Positions 9,283 through 18,258 are shown, counted from the stretch's first letter. The stretch is 64,000 bases of DNA from CADEGL01 sp050180485 (GCA_050180485.1 JBFXED010000012.1:1-64000); one strand, 5' to 3'. A program made the numbers and translations. The notes: a model not told the origin generated them from the letters alone.

Positions 9283-10530
9283 TTATTTCAGGAAATCTTC
9301 CTCGAAGGGGAAGGTGGAGAGCACGATCGGGCCTTGCTTGGTCACCAGCACCTGGTGTTCCAGCTTCACACCCTCGCGCTCGCCGACCGGGCCGACATAG
9401 CTTTCGACGCAGATCGTCATGTTCTCCTCGATGATGCCGTCGAAGCCCGTGCGCTCCCAATCCATCGGGTAGTAGATGCTGGGATACTCGTCGCACATGC
9501 CGATGCCGTGCGCGGCGACCATGTAGCGGTTGGGCTGCAGTTTCTTGGGCATCTTCCAGGTCTTGCGCGCATAGTCATGGAAGCTCATGCCCGCCTTCAG
9601 GATGTGCAGGTTGTGCTCCAACTGCTCGTAGGCCGTCTTGTATAAATCCTTCTGCTTCGGTGTCGGTTTGCCGGGCGGGCACAGGAAGGTGCGCGAGATA
9701 TCGGCGCAATAGCCGAACGGTCCCACCATGTCGGTGTCGAAGGCCACGATCTCGCCCGCGCTGATGACGCGGTCGCTCGATTCCTGGCCCCAAGGGTTGG
9801 TGCGGTCGCCGGACGCCATCAGGCGCGCGTCGATCCATTCGCCGCCCATGGCGATGTTGACCTGGTGCAGATACGACCACAGCTCGTTCTCGGTCATGCC
9901 AGGTTTCAGAACTTCGCGCATGCGCCCCATGCCGGCTTCCGCGGCGGCGATGGCGAACTTCATGCACAGGATTTCTTCTACGGACTTGATCGAGCGCGCC
10001 CGTTCGGCCGTCTCCTGGCCGTCCTTCACATCCAGCCCCTGGGCCTCCAACGCGCGCAGCAGATAGAGGTCGATGCGATCCAGCGCGATGCGCTTGTTGC
10101 CCCGCGCGTGCTTTTTCATCAGCGCGCCGATCTCCTTGGCGTGCCATTTGGCGTGTTCCTGCGTACGGTCGCCGCCGAAGAAATAGCTGAGCGGTTTGTT
10201 GGTGCGGAACTCGTCGATCATCTCCAGAGGGCCGACCATGCGCTCGCCCGAGGCCGCGTCGAACATCACGACGGGCCCGTCGGCGGGTACGAAGACCGAG
10301 CGGCCGGCGACGTGCAGGCCGAAGGTCGGATGGCCGCGGCGCCCGGTGGCGTAGCGGATGTTGATAGGGTCGAAGAACAGGCCGGCGCCATAGCCCTGGG
10401 CGCGGATCTGGCGGCGCAGCCGGTCCATGCGGTAGCGCCGCATCTTGGGCATGTCGATGCGCCCTTCCGTGTCGCTCAGCGTCACGATGGGTGTACTGAT
10501 GGCGGCGCGCGCCATGCTCATCTCGGCCAT
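9283..10530 (-). CDS. M24-family metalloenzyme, DddP-like (candidate DMSP lyase)
   Basis: 415 residues from ATG 10530; GGGGAGG lies about ten bases upstream. N-terminal creatinase-like domain (about 25-165) and a pita-bread catalytic domain (about 175-405). The visible metal ligands are Asp265, Asp267, Asp277, His341, Glu376 and Glu391. Their spacing (2, 10, 64, 35, 15) equals what I recall for the iron-binding DMSP lyase DddP (D295, D297, D307, H371, E406, E421). The extra Asp in FDTD, absent from ordinary Xaa-Pro peptidases (DAG), is also shared, as is the residue matching the catalytic Asp377 (HGIGMCD). DddP cleaves dimethylsulfoniopropionate to acrylate and dimethyl sulfide. No acrylate genes are adjacent, so a different onium or betaine substrate remains possible. 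Confidence 0.75.
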   Translation of the reverse strand: MAEMSMARAAISTPIVTLSDTEGRIDMPKMRRYRMDRLRRQIRAQGYGAGLFFDPINIRYATGRRGHPTFGLHVAGRSVFVPADGPVVMFDAASGERMVGPLEMIDEFRTNKPLSYFFGGDRTQEHAKWHAKEIGALMKKHARGNKRIALDRIDLYLLRALEAQGLDVKDGQETAERARSIKSVEEILCMKFAIAAAEAGMGRMREVLKPGMTENELWSYLHQVNIAMGGEWIDARLMASGDRTNPWGQESSDRVISAGEIVAFDTDMVGPFGYCADISRTFLCPPGKPTPKQKDLYKTAYEQLEHNLHILKAGMSFHDYARKTWKMPKKLQPNRYMVAAHGIGMCDEYPSIYYPMDWERTGFDGIIEENMTICVESYVGPVGEREGVKLEHQVLVTKQGPIVLSTFPFEEDFLK

Positions 10531-10664
10531 GTCTCGGTTCCTCCCCTGTGCCGGCCCATCGCGGCCGGTGGGGAAGTCTAGCGCAAGGCGCAGCCGTTGA
10601 CTCCTTGGATGATCGGGCGCGATCCTTTCCGCCGGCGACCGAGCGAGGCGGGGAGAGACGACCC

Positions 10665-11537
10665 ATGACCGTGCTGACGCAAGCCCAGATCGATCAATTC
10701 CGGCGGGACGGCTACCTGGTGGTGGAGGGCGGCTGCACACCGGCGCAATTGGCCGCGCTCAACCGGCAGCTCGGCGCATGGGTCGAGGAGAGCCGCGGCC
10801 ACGCCGCCAATTACGGCAAGACGGTCGACGGCAAGGCGCGCTTCGACCTGGGGCCCGATCACTCCGCCACGAACCCGCGCCTGCGGCGCATCAACAATCC
10901 GGCCGAGGTCTCGGACATCTATCGCGACGCGATCTTCAACGCGCCCATGGTGGACATGGTGGCCGACCTGGTCGGCGAGAACGTCAAGTTCCACAACTGC
11001 AAGCTGAACATCAAACTGCCCCGCAGCCCCCAGAGGGTCGGCTACCACCAGGATCATCCTTACGATCCGCATACGAACGACGACGTGGTTGTCTGTCTTT
11101 TGATGCTGACCGAGATGACGCGGGAGAACGGCGCGCTGATGGTGGTGCCGGGCTCCCACAAGGAGCGCTACAGCCTCTACAAGGACGATGTCTACACGGG
11201 CGAGATCGCGCCCGAGCACCATGCCGAGATCGAGCGCCGCATGGTGCCGGTGACGGGCAAGGCGGGCAGCGTCTGCCTCCAGCACACGTGGCTCGTGCAC
11301 GGCTCGGGCGGCAACAAGACGGATATTCCGCGCAACCTGTTCATCGCGTCCTTCACCGCGGCGGATGCCTTTCCGCTCACCCCGCCGGCGGTGGCCAGCG
11401 CCATGTGCGGAACCATCGTGCGCGGCAAAGCCACGCGCTTCGCGCGTCTCCAGGAAACCGTCCTGGAGTTGCCGACGCCCTATAAGGAGGACTCGTTTTT
11501 CGGCCTGCAGGAAAAGGCGGACCGGAAACGCGCCTGA
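10665..11537 (+). CDS. Phytanoyl-CoA dioxygenase family (PhyH) protein
   Basis: 290 residues from ATG 10665, with GGGGAGAG upstream. Fe(II)/2-oxoglutarate dioxygenase fold: the HxD pair is in YHQDHPYDPH, the distal histidine in TWLVHGSGG, and the 2-oxoglutarate-binding arginine follows about ten residues later (IPRNLF). The N-terminus (QIDQFRRDGYLVVEGG) is typical of PhyH proteins. These enzymes hydroxylate diverse small molecules; in bacteria they include ectoine and phosphonate hydroxylases. Divergently transcribed from the M24 gene with 134 bases between starts. One of four PhyH genes in this window. Confidence 0.88.
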   Translation: MTVLTQAQIDQFRRDGYLVVEGGCTPAQLAALNRQLGAWVEESRGHAANYGKTVDGKARFDLGPDHSATNPRLRRINNPAEVSDIYRDAIFNAPMVDMVADLVGENVKFHNCKLNIKLPRSPQRVGYHQDHPYDPHTNDDVVVCLLMLTEMTRENGALMVVPGSHKERYSLYKDDVYTGEIAPEHHAEIERRMVPVTGKAGSVCLQHTWLVHGSGGNKTDIPRNLFIASFTAADAFPLTPPAVASAMCGTIVRGKATRFARLQETVLELPTPYKEDSFFGLQEKADRKRA

Positions 11538-11543
11538 TCGCGC

Positions 11544-11918
11544 CTACGGCGCGGTGACGGTGAAGGGGATCTCGCCGCGCGTGATGTGGCCGTCCAGCGC
11601 CAGCACTTGCCAGCGCAGGCGGTAGGTGCCGGGCGTCAGGCCCGTGGCTTTGGCCGTGATCACGTCCGGCACGCCGCCCGCATCGATCGGCAGCTTGGCG
11701 AACGGCTGCTCGCCGACCATGAGGGTCAGGCGCGAGCGCGCCTTGTCGATCCGGTTGTTGTAATGGAGCTTCACGGCCACGTCGGGACCAGGCACCTCGG
11801 TGCCCACGCTGGGCGAAGAGTCCACGATGATGGCGTGGGCCTGTGCGCGATCCGGGCTCCAAAGAGCGAGCGCGACGATCAGCGCGGTGGCGAAGACAGC
11901 GGATAGGCGAATGGACAC
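11544..11918 (-). CDS. copC: Copper-binding periplasmic protein CopC
   Basis: 124 residues, GTG start at 11918. The signal peptide ends AQA, so the mature protein begins with His (AHAIIVDSSPSVG), as in CopC where the new N-terminal amine and His bind Cu(II). The C-terminal DGHITRGEIPFTV supplies the second conserved Asp and His. Overall an immunoglobulin-like barrel of usual length. No CopD membrane partner follows, so this is a solo CopC, which is common in Proteobacteria. Likely role is periplasmic copper sequestration or delivery. Confidence 0.9.
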   Translation of the reverse strand: MSIRLSAVFATALIVALALWSPDRAQAHAIIVDSSPSVGTEVPGPDVAVKLHYNNRIDKARSRLTLMVGEQPFAKLPIDAGGVPDVITAKATGLTPGTYRLRWQVLALDGHITRGEIPFTVTAP

Positions 11919-11981
11919 GGAGACCCCGGCGGTGAACGGCGGCGCATCATGCCAAACCGCTCTCGCTCCGCAAAGCGGAGA

Positions 11982-13292
11982 TCACACCTTGGGCCGGAAC
12001 ACGCGCCGCGTCTTGCCTTCGGTGCGGGGCAGGGAGTGGGGCGCCAGCAGGGTCACCTCGGCCGTGGCGCCGATGATGGATTTGAAGGCTCGCTCGATCG
12101 ATTCGGTCAAAAGCTGGGACTGACCCTGCCCGTCGGCCAGCTCGGCCTCGATCGGCAGCCGATCGTAGGGCCCGCCGTCGGGCAGCACGATCCGGTATTC
12201 GCCCGATAGTTCCTTGAAGCCGTTGACCACGGCGGCCACAGCGGTCGGGAACACGTTCAGGCCACGCACCACCACCATGTCGTCGGCCCGTCCCACCACG
12301 CGCAAGCGCGGCGTCCACCGGCCGCAAGCGCAGCGGCCTGTGCCGGTCAAGGTGATCACGTCGCCGGAGCGGAAGCGCACCAGCGGCTGACACTCTTTGG
12401 AAAGATGAGTCAGCACCAACTCACCCGTCGTGCCGTCGGTCCACGGCAATGGCACGTCGCCGTCCACAAGCTCGGCGAATATGGCGTCGCCGCCCATGAA
12501 GTGCAGGTCGTTCGACAATTCGCATTGGCCCGCGAACAGGGACATCACGTCCGAGACGCCGTAATTGGCGTTGCGCACCTGGAAGCCCCAGGTCTCTTCC
12601 AGCCGGCGGCGGAAATCGAGATTGTCGAGGCCCGCCTCGCCGCCGAACAGACCCAGCTTCAGGCCCAGATCGCGCGGCTTCACGTCGGGAAATTTCTCGG
12701 CCAGCACGCGCTCCAGCACGGCGGGGTAGGACGGCGTGCATGAGATCGCGGTGATGCCCAATTCGCGGATGGTGTGGATCAGCCGGTCGGTGTTGCCGAC
12801 GCCGTAAGGAACGACCGTCGCGCCGGTGGCTTCAAGGTTCATGTGGTCGGTCAGGCCGCCCATCCAAAGCTGGTAGTTGAGCGTGTGGACAACCCGATGA
12901 CCCGGTCCCAGGCCCGAGGCGCGCAACGCCCGCCCGCCGACGGCGGCCGTCAGCAGCGCGTCGGCACGGCTGAGCGCGATGTTCATGGCGACGCCCGTGG
13001 TGCCCGAGGTGCGGTGGACACGATTGATCCGCGCCGGGTCCGACGCGAGGTAGGAGCCGAAAGGCCCGTGCGCGGCTTGGTCGGTACGCAGCATTTCCTT
13101 GTCGGAGAAAGGCAGCTCGGCGATCGCATCGAGAGTTGCGGGCGGTGTCTTGCCGCGCCAAAGCGCGCGGTAGAAGGCCGAATGCTCGGCCACATAGGCG
13201 ATCTGGCGCGGCCAGCGCGAGGCCTGAACCAGCCGTGTTTCGCCGGGCGGGCGGAAATCGAATTCGGGCACCGGCCCGGGCGCGTCATACAT
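11982..13292 (-). CDS. PaaK-type AMP-forming CoA ligase
   Basis: 436 residues from ATG 13292, GGAG upstream. Adenylate-forming fold with the P-loop RTSGTTGVAMNI, YGVSD in the large domain, RFRSGDV and the hinge region GRADDMVVVRGLNVFP, followed by the small C-terminal domain with KTRRV. A cysteine pair (CACGRW) near residue 325 is usual in this family. The closest general group is phenylacetate-CoA ligase, but paralogues activate other aryl acids. No paa genes surround it, so the acid activated is unknown. Confidence 0.87.
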   Translation of the reverse strand: MYDAPGPVPEFDFRPPGETRLVQASRWPRQIAYVAEHSAFYRALWRGKTPPATLDAIAELPFSDKEMLRTDQAAHGPFGSYLASDPARINRVHRTSGTTGVAMNIALSRADALLTAAVGGRALRASGLGPGHRVVHTLNYQLWMGGLTDHMNLEATGATVVPYGVGNTDRLIHTIRELGITAISCTPSYPAVLERVLAEKFPDVKPRDLGLKLGLFGGEAGLDNLDFRRRLEETWGFQVRNANYGVSDVMSLFAGQCELSNDLHFMGGDAIFAELVDGDVPLPWTDGTTGELVLTHLSKECQPLVRFRSGDVITLTGTGRCACGRWTPRLRVVGRADDMVVVRGLNVFPTAVAAVVNGFKELSGEYRIVLPDGGPYDRLPIEAELADGQGQSQLLTESIERAFKSIIGATAEVTLLAPHSLPRTEGKTRRVFRPKV

Positions 13293-13413
13293 TGCAGGCT
13301 CCGTAGCATCGCATGGCGATTGCATTACAGAGCAGGACGTGCGCGCCTGTCGAGGGCTGGCGAGGCTTGCGGCCCTCCTTTAGAATCGCGCGGAGGGGAC
13401 AGGGGGATTGTCG

Positions 13414-14493
13414 ATGGCGCGGAAAACTGTGGCGAAACGGACGGCCAAGCCGGACCCGAAGAAGGTCCACAAGGACGCGATCCTGGTCGACGGCATGGGC
13501 GTCGCCGTGCTGCTGCCCACGGCCCTGATCTCCCAGCCCGCGTCGAATCGCGGCGTGCCGTTCCTGGACCGCGCGATCGAATCCGGCGTCACCTCGATGA
13601 ATGTCTGCCTGGGCATCCTGGGCATCGGCATGGGCGAGGACAATTTCCGCGCCATGGTGAACACCATGTACGGGCATTACTGCCTGTTCGAGATGGAGCC
13701 GCGGCTGATCCACGTCCTGACCGGCGACGACGTGCGCCGGGCCAAGCGCGAGAAGAAGATCGGCGTCATCTTCGGTTGCCAGGGCATGGCGTCCAAGATC
13801 GAGGGCGATCCGGGCCTGATCGCGATCCTGCACCGCTTGGGCCAGCGCATCGGCCAGATCGCCTACAACTCGCGCGACGCCATTGGCTGCGGCGCCTTGG
13901 AAGAGCCCGATACGGGCCTGACCGAGTTCGGCCGTATCGTCATCCGCGAGATGAATCATGTCGGCATGCTGGTCGACCTTGCGCATGCCTCGCATAACAC
14001 GCTGATGGAAACGATCGAGCGCTCCACGGCGCCCGTCATCGTCTCCCACGCCAACGTGCGCGCGCTCTGCAACCACACGCGCAACCTGACCGATGAAGGC
14101 TTGCGCGCGCTGGCCGATTGCGGCGGCGTCGTCGGCATCACGGCCTATTCTCCGTTCTGCGAGACCACGCCGGGTGTGCGGCCGAAGCTGGACGACTACA
14201 TGGACCATGTGGCCTATGTGGCCGACCTGGTGGGTGTCGACCATGTCGGCATCGGCTCGGATTTCTTCGAAGGCGAATCCAACATCCGTTTCGAGCGCTT
14301 TTTCCGCACGCGCTATCCCGAGTTGATCCGCAACTATGTGTTGGAGACCGTCTATGTCGACGGGTTCTCCAAGGTCGATCATCTGCCCAAACTGACCGCC
14401 GGTCTGCTCCGGCGTGGTTTTGCCCCCGCCGAGGTGAAGAAGATCTTGGGCGGTAATTTCCTGCGCGTCTTCGACCAGGTGTGGAAGGCGTGA
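13414..14493 (+). CDS. M19 (renal dipeptidase) family protein with incomplete metal site
   Basis: 359 residues from ATG 13414, with AGGGGG just upstream. The barrel of M19 dipeptidases is clear: DLAHASHNT and SHANVRALCNHTRNLTDEG carry the two histidines of the second metal, and GIGSDFFEG the final aspartate. However, the first-metal HxD motif (usually DGHND or DAHCD near the N-terminus) reads DGMGV, and the bridging glutamate position reads FGCQGM with Gln. The protein thus lacks His, Asp and Glu ligands and may not be a normal dipeptidase. The first 20 residues are very basic. Confidence 0.8.
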   Translation: MARKTVAKRTAKPDPKKVHKDAILVDGMGVAVLLPTALISQPASNRGVPFLDRAIESGVTSMNVCLGILGIGMGEDNFRAMVNTMYGHYCLFEMEPRLIHVLTGDDVRRAKREKKIGVIFGCQGMASKIEGDPGLIAILHRLGQRIGQIAYNSRDAIGCGALEEPDTGLTEFGRIVIREMNHVGMLVDLAHASHNTLMETIERSTAPVIVSHANVRALCNHTRNLTDEGLRALADCGGVVGITAYSPFCETTPGVRPKLDDYMDHVAYVADLVGVDHVGIGSDFFEGESNIRFERFFRTRYPELIRNYVLETVYVDGFSKVDHLPKLTAGLLRRGFAPAEVKKILGGNFLRVFDQVWKA

Positions 14494-14518
14494 CTTCGTC
14501 CCCGAAAGGAACAATGAC

Positions 14519-14773
14519 ATGACGACTTGGCTTCGCGCCGCGATGGCGGCCGCGATTCTGCTGACCCTGACCGCGTGCGGCGATCCCACGAAAGCGGACA
14601 TCATCGAGAAGGCGCGCGGCGTCGAGACGCGCGAGCAGCTTCAGAAGAAGTTGGGCAAGCCCACTGAAATCTCCAAGCTCGGCCCGATCGAGCAATGGAC
14701 CTATAAGGCCAAGGACGGTCAGGTGACCTTCATCCTGACCGGCGACAGCGTCGCCATGCAGGCGGCCGAATGA
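14519..14773 (+). CDS. Small lipoprotein, possibly BamE/SmpA-like
   Basis: 84 residues from ATG 14519 with AAAGGA upstream. The signal sequence ends in the lipobox LTAC with Gly at +2, so the protein should be lipidated and placed in the outer membrane or periplasmic face. The remaining about 65 residues fit the small alpha/beta pattern of BamE-like proteins (REQLQKKLGKPTEISKLGPIEQWTYKAKDG resembles their DVxxxLGxP...WxY core). It overlaps the following gene by four bases (ATGA). A specific partner is not identifiable. Confidence 0.7.
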   Translation: MTTWLRAAMAAAILLTLTACGDPTKADIIEKARGVETREQLQKKLGKPTEISKLGPIEQWTYKAKDGQVTFILTGDSVAMQAAE

Positions 14774-15117
14774 TCGCGGTGATGACAGGCGCGGTTCGCC
14801 GTGCCGCGCGCTTTGGCGCGTTCGTATGTCTGTTGGCCGGCGGCGCCGATGATGCGTTCGCGGCCAAGGTGCCGCAAGCCAAGCTGGATGAGGTTTTCCT
14901 CGATTGTTTCCAGGGCTGCCGGGCCGATGGTGAGGCGGAGCCTCTGTGCACCAAGACGTGCCAGTGCGCGATCGACCAGATCGCTACGCTGTTCACCGCC
15001 GAAGAGTTCGAGAAGATGCTGAACGACACGGCGCAGAACCGCATGTCGCCCGCCGACAACGCCAAGATGGGAAAGATCTCGCAAGCCTGCCGGGTGGGCC
15101 CGCCACCGAAGACGTAA
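14770..15117 (+). CDS. Small secreted cysteine-rich protein of unknown function
   Basis: 115 residues; the ATG overlaps the TGA of the upstream lipoprotein gene. A signal peptide ends near residue 32 (DAFAA). The mature part has six cysteines (LDCFQGC, PLCTKTCQC, QAC), which suggests three disulfides in the periplasm, and an acidic helical segment between them. Not a recognised family. Coupling with the lipoprotein gene suggests the two are made together. Confidence 0.65.
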   Translation: MIAVMTGAVRRAARFGAFVCLLAGGADDAFAAKVPQAKLDEVFLDCFQGCRADGEAEPLCTKTCQCAIDQIATLFTAEEFEKMLNDTAQNRMSPADNAKMGKISQACRVGPPPKT

Positions 15118-15181
15118 GCCTGGCCGGCGCCGAGGAAGTGACGACGGGCCACGGGACGCGGCCCGCGATGGGAGGGGACTG

Positions 15182-17245
15182 ATGCCGCGCGATCCGCGTT
15201 ACGACATTCTGTTCGAGCCGGTGAAACTGGGGCCGAAGACGGCCAAGAACCGCTTCTACCAGCCGCCGCACTGCAACGGCATGGGCGAGCTGCGCCCCAA
15301 CATGCATGCGGCCATGCGCGAGATGAAGGCCGAGGGTGGCTGGGCGGTCATCAACACCGAACATTGCTCGGTCCATCCGGCTTCTGACCTGCTCGGCGAA
15401 TCCGTCCAGACCCTGTGGGACGATGACGACGTCGCCTGGCTCGCCCTTATGTGCGATAAGGTGCACGAGTATGGCGCGCTGGCCGGCGTGCAGCTGGCCT
15501 TTGCGTGCAACTGGAATCCCAACCGCGTCAGCCGCGAGATTCCCATGGGGCCGGTCGACCGGCCCTGCACCCAATACGACCCGCAATACACCCGCGCGAT
15601 GGACAAGAAGGACATCCTGAATGTCGTGCGCTGGTGGCGGCAGTCGGCCGAGCGTGCGCGGCGCGCGGGCATCGACGTCATCAACGTGGATGTCAACTTC
15701 TCCCAGGTCGCGTTCCAGTTCCTCTCTCCGCGCAACAACCGCAATGACGAATACGGTGGTTCGCTGGAGAATCGCGCGCGGCTCCTGAAGCAGTTGATCG
15801 AAGCCAGCCGCGAGGGCACCAAGGGCGAATGCGCTATTTCCGTCCGCATCATCGTGGACGAGCTTTTGGGCGACAAAGGCCTGCAGGCCGAAACCGATGG
15901 GCGCGAGTGCATCGAGTACCTGGCCGAAGAGCCGGACCTGTGGGACGTGGTGGTCGGCCTGTGGGACTACGATTCGCGTACCTCGCGCTTCGCGCCCGAG
16001 GCCGCGCACGAGGCCAAGATCGCCTTCGTGAAGAAGGTCACCACCAAGCCCGTGGTCGGCGTCGGCCGCTTCACCTCGCCCGACACGATGGTGGGGCAGA
16101 TCAAGCGTGGCGTCATGGACATGATCGGCGCCACGCGCCCGTCCATTGCCGACCCCTTCCTTCCCAAGAAGATCGAGGAGGGACGGGGCGAGGACATTCG
16201 CGAGTGCATCGGCTGCAACATCTGCGTTTCCGGCCACTACACGATCTCGCCCATCCGCTGCACCCAGAACCCGACCATGGGCGAGGAGTGGCGCAAGGGC
16301 TGGCATCCCGAAAAGATCCAGCCGAAGAAATCCGAGGATAGCGTCTTGATCGTGGGCGCCGGGCCGGCAGGTCTGGAATGTGCCCGTGCGCTCGGTCAGC
16401 GCGGCTACCAGGTCCATCTGGCCGAAGCCGGCCGCGAGTTGGGCGGCCGCGTGGCGCGCGAAGCGCGCCTGCCCAGCCTGGCCGAATGGGGCCGCGTGCG
16501 CGACTGGCGTGTCGGCCAGATCGAGAAGATCCCGAACATCGAGGTCTATCGCGAGAGCAAGCTGACCGCCGAAGATGTGAAGGGCTTTGGCTTCAACCGC
16601 GTGGTGATCGCCACCGGCTCGCGCTGGACCAAGGATGGTTATGGCCGCAGCAACTACTACAAGGTGCCCGGCGCCATGGATGCGCATGTCTACACGCCGG
16701 ACGACATCATGGGCGGCACGATCCCCGAAGGCCCGGTCGTGATCTTCGATGACGATCACTATTACATCGGTGGCCTCCTGGCCGAACTTCTGCGCGCCAA
16801 GGGCCGCAAGGTCACCATCGTGACACCCGCGGCGGAAGTCTCGGCCTGGACCTACAACACCATGGAGCTGCGCTATATCGCGCGGCGTCTGGGCGATGCG
16901 GGCGTGGAGATGCTGACGCACCACAACCTGGTCGAAGTGAAGAAGGGCGAAGTCGGTCTGGTGCACGTGCACACCGAGAAACTCTCGCGCCTGGAGGCAG
17001 CCTCGGTCGTCATGGTCACCATGCGCGCGCCGGAGGCGTCGCTTTACCGTGAACTGATCGCGGACCCGGAAGGCTTGAAGGCCGCCGGTATCCGCTCGGT
17101 CGACCGTATCGGCGACTGCCTGTCGCCGGGCGCCATCGCCCACGCGGTCTATGCCGGCCATCGTTTCGCGCGCGAGTTGGACGAAAAGGTCGATATCGAT
17201 CTGCCGATGTTCCGCCGCGAGCGTCCCATCGTGTTGAGAGCCTGA
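15182..17245 (+). CDS. Trimethylamine-dehydrogenase-like iron-sulfur flavoprotein
   Basis: 687 residues from ATG 15182 (GGGAGGGGACTG upstream). Co-linear with trimethylamine dehydrogenase: an OYE-type FMN barrel (about 1-340), a 4Fe-4S site with Cys342, 345, 348 and 360, and an ADP/FAD-like domain (about 375-680, GAGPAGLECA). Cys31 in PPHCNG matches the cysteine that binds FMN covalently. The substrate box differs: the Tyr60 position is His61, the Trp355 position His352, and the Tyr169/His172 pair is Asp170/Phe173. It is therefore probably a dehydrogenase for another amine, or a related reductase. It heads an apparent operon with a 71-residue protein and four SDRs. Confidence 0.9.
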   Translation: MPRDPRYDILFEPVKLGPKTAKNRFYQPPHCNGMGELRPNMHAAMREMKAEGGWAVINTEHCSVHPASDLLGESVQTLWDDDDVAWLALMCDKVHEYGALAGVQLAFACNWNPNRVSREIPMGPVDRPCTQYDPQYTRAMDKKDILNVVRWWRQSAERARRAGIDVINVDVNFSQVAFQFLSPRNNRNDEYGGSLENRARLLKQLIEASREGTKGECAISVRIIVDELLGDKGLQAETDGRECIEYLAEEPDLWDVVVGLWDYDSRTSRFAPEAAHEAKIAFVKKVTTKPVVGVGRFTSPDTMVGQIKRGVMDMIGATRPSIADPFLPKKIEEGRGEDIRECIGCNICVSGHYTISPIRCTQNPTMGEEWRKGWHPEKIQPKKSEDSVLIVGAGPAGLECARALGQRGYQVHLAEAGRELGGRVAREARLPSLAEWGRVRDWRVGQIEKIPNIEVYRESKLTAEDVKGFGFNRVVIATGSRWTKDGYGRSNYYKVPGAMDAHVYTPDDIMGGTIPEGPVVIFDDDHYYIGGLLAELLRAKGRKVTIVTPAAEVSAWTYNTMELRYIARRLGDAGVEMLTHHNLVEVKKGEVGLVHVHTEKLSRLEAASVVMVTMRAPEASLYRELIADPEGLKAAGIRSVDRIGDCLSPGAIAHAVYAGHRFARELDEKVDIDLPMFRRERPIVLRA

Positions 17246-17274
17246 TACGCGCGCCGCAACGGAGGGAGATTCCC

Positions 17275-17490
17275 ATGGCGAAGACATCGGCCCAGGACGT
17301 CGTGCCCAGCGTGAAGTTTGCGATCCTGAACGAGGTCAAGAAGGGAAAGATCCATATCAATCCCTTCGTCGTCCGTTATATCCGCCGCCGCTCGGCGAAC
17401 GAGACGGCGGTCTATTTCGCCCCTGACGACTGCGTCCATGTGAAAGGCGGGGTCCAGAAGGTGGCGGATATGTTGGAACTCAAGCGGTGA
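17275..17490 (+). CDS. Small protein of unknown function
   Basis: 71 residues from ATG 17275 with GGAGGGA upstream, lying 30 bases after the trimethylamine-dehydrogenase-like gene and 37 before the first SDR. Basic, no signal or membrane segment. Predicted alpha/beta character with a central RYIRRRSANETAVYF strand. I do not recognise a family. Placement suggests an accessory or regulatory subunit of the pathway. Confidence 0.65.
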   Translation: MAKTSAQDVVPSVKFAILNEVKKGKIHINPFVVRYIRRRSANETAVYFAPDDCVHVKGGVQKVADMLELKR

Positions 17491-17526
17491 TCACGACGCT
17501 CGAAGCTTTTGTGTGTTGAGGATTTG

Positions 17527-18255
17527 ATGACGAAATCTCTATCCGGAAAACTGGCCGTCGTGACCGGCGCCTCCCGCGGCATCGGCCGCGCGATCGCCGA
17601 ACAGCTTCAGGCTCGCGGCGCCGAGGTAATCGGCACCTCGACCAAGGCTGGCGGCGACTTGCCCAAGGGCTGCAAGCACGAAGCCGTTCGTCTCGATGAT
17701 CCAGCCTCGGTCGCCGCGTTCTGCAAGATCGTCGAGAGGCTGGCGCCCCATATCCTGATCAACAATGCCGGCGTCGCGAACCCGCAGACATTCGAGACCA
17801 TCGACGATGCGGAATTCCAACGTGTGCACCAGATCAACCTGATGGCGCCGATGGCCATTTGCCGCGCGGCGTTGCCGGGCATGAAGCGGCATGGTTGGGG
17901 CCGCATCGTCAACATCTCATCGATCTGGGGGCCGCTGTCGCGCGTGGCGCGCAGTACCTATGCCTCGAGCAAGGCGGCGCTGGACGGGATGAGCGGGTGT
18001 CTTGCCGCCGAGGCCGCGCCGCACGGCGTGCTGGTCAATTGCGTCGCGCCCGGTTTCACCGAGACGGAGATGATCAAGACCATCTTTCCGCCCGACAAGC
18101 TGGAGGCATTGGCGAAAACTGTTCCGATGAAGCGCCTGGCCCAGCCCGTCGAGATCGCCAAAACCGTCGTGTGGCTGGCCGGCGCCGAGAATGGCTATGT
18201 CACCGGGCAGAACATCCTGGTCGATGGCGGGCTCTCCCGTCTGAAGGAGGTTTGA
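17527..18255 (+). CDS. SDR 1 of a four-gene tandem array (complete catalytic triad)
   Basis: 242 residues from ATG 17527, GAGG upstream. Cofactor loop TGASRGIGRAIA at the N-terminus, NNAG at about residue 80, catalytic Ser132 (NISSIWG), Tyr145 and Lys149 (YASSK), so all active-site residues are present. After the second strand it carries GTSTKAGGDLPKGC, a segment shared with its three neighbours and unusual in common FabG proteins. It resembles SDR 3 most (SIWG motif, TETE after the VAP motif). Four bases separate it from SDR 2. Substrate unknown. Confidence 0.92.
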   Translation: MTKSLSGKLAVVTGASRGIGRAIAEQLQARGAEVIGTSTKAGGDLPKGCKHEAVRLDDPASVAAFCKIVERLAPHILINNAGVANPQTFETIDDAEFQRVHQINLMAPMAICRAALPGMKRHGWGRIVNISSIWGPLSRVARSTYASSKAALDGMSGCLAAEAAPHGVLVNCVAPGFTETEMIKTIFPPDKLEALAKTVPMKRLAQPVEIAKTVVWLAGAENGYVTGQNILVDGGLSRLKEV

Positions 18256-18258
18256 GCC

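Noticed and set aside
14993..17287. 764-codon open frame on the minus strand
   Set aside because: It lies fully antisense to the amine-dehydrogenase-like gene, is rich in His/Arg/Gln and Ala and has no recognisable fold. Typical shadow in high-GC DNA.
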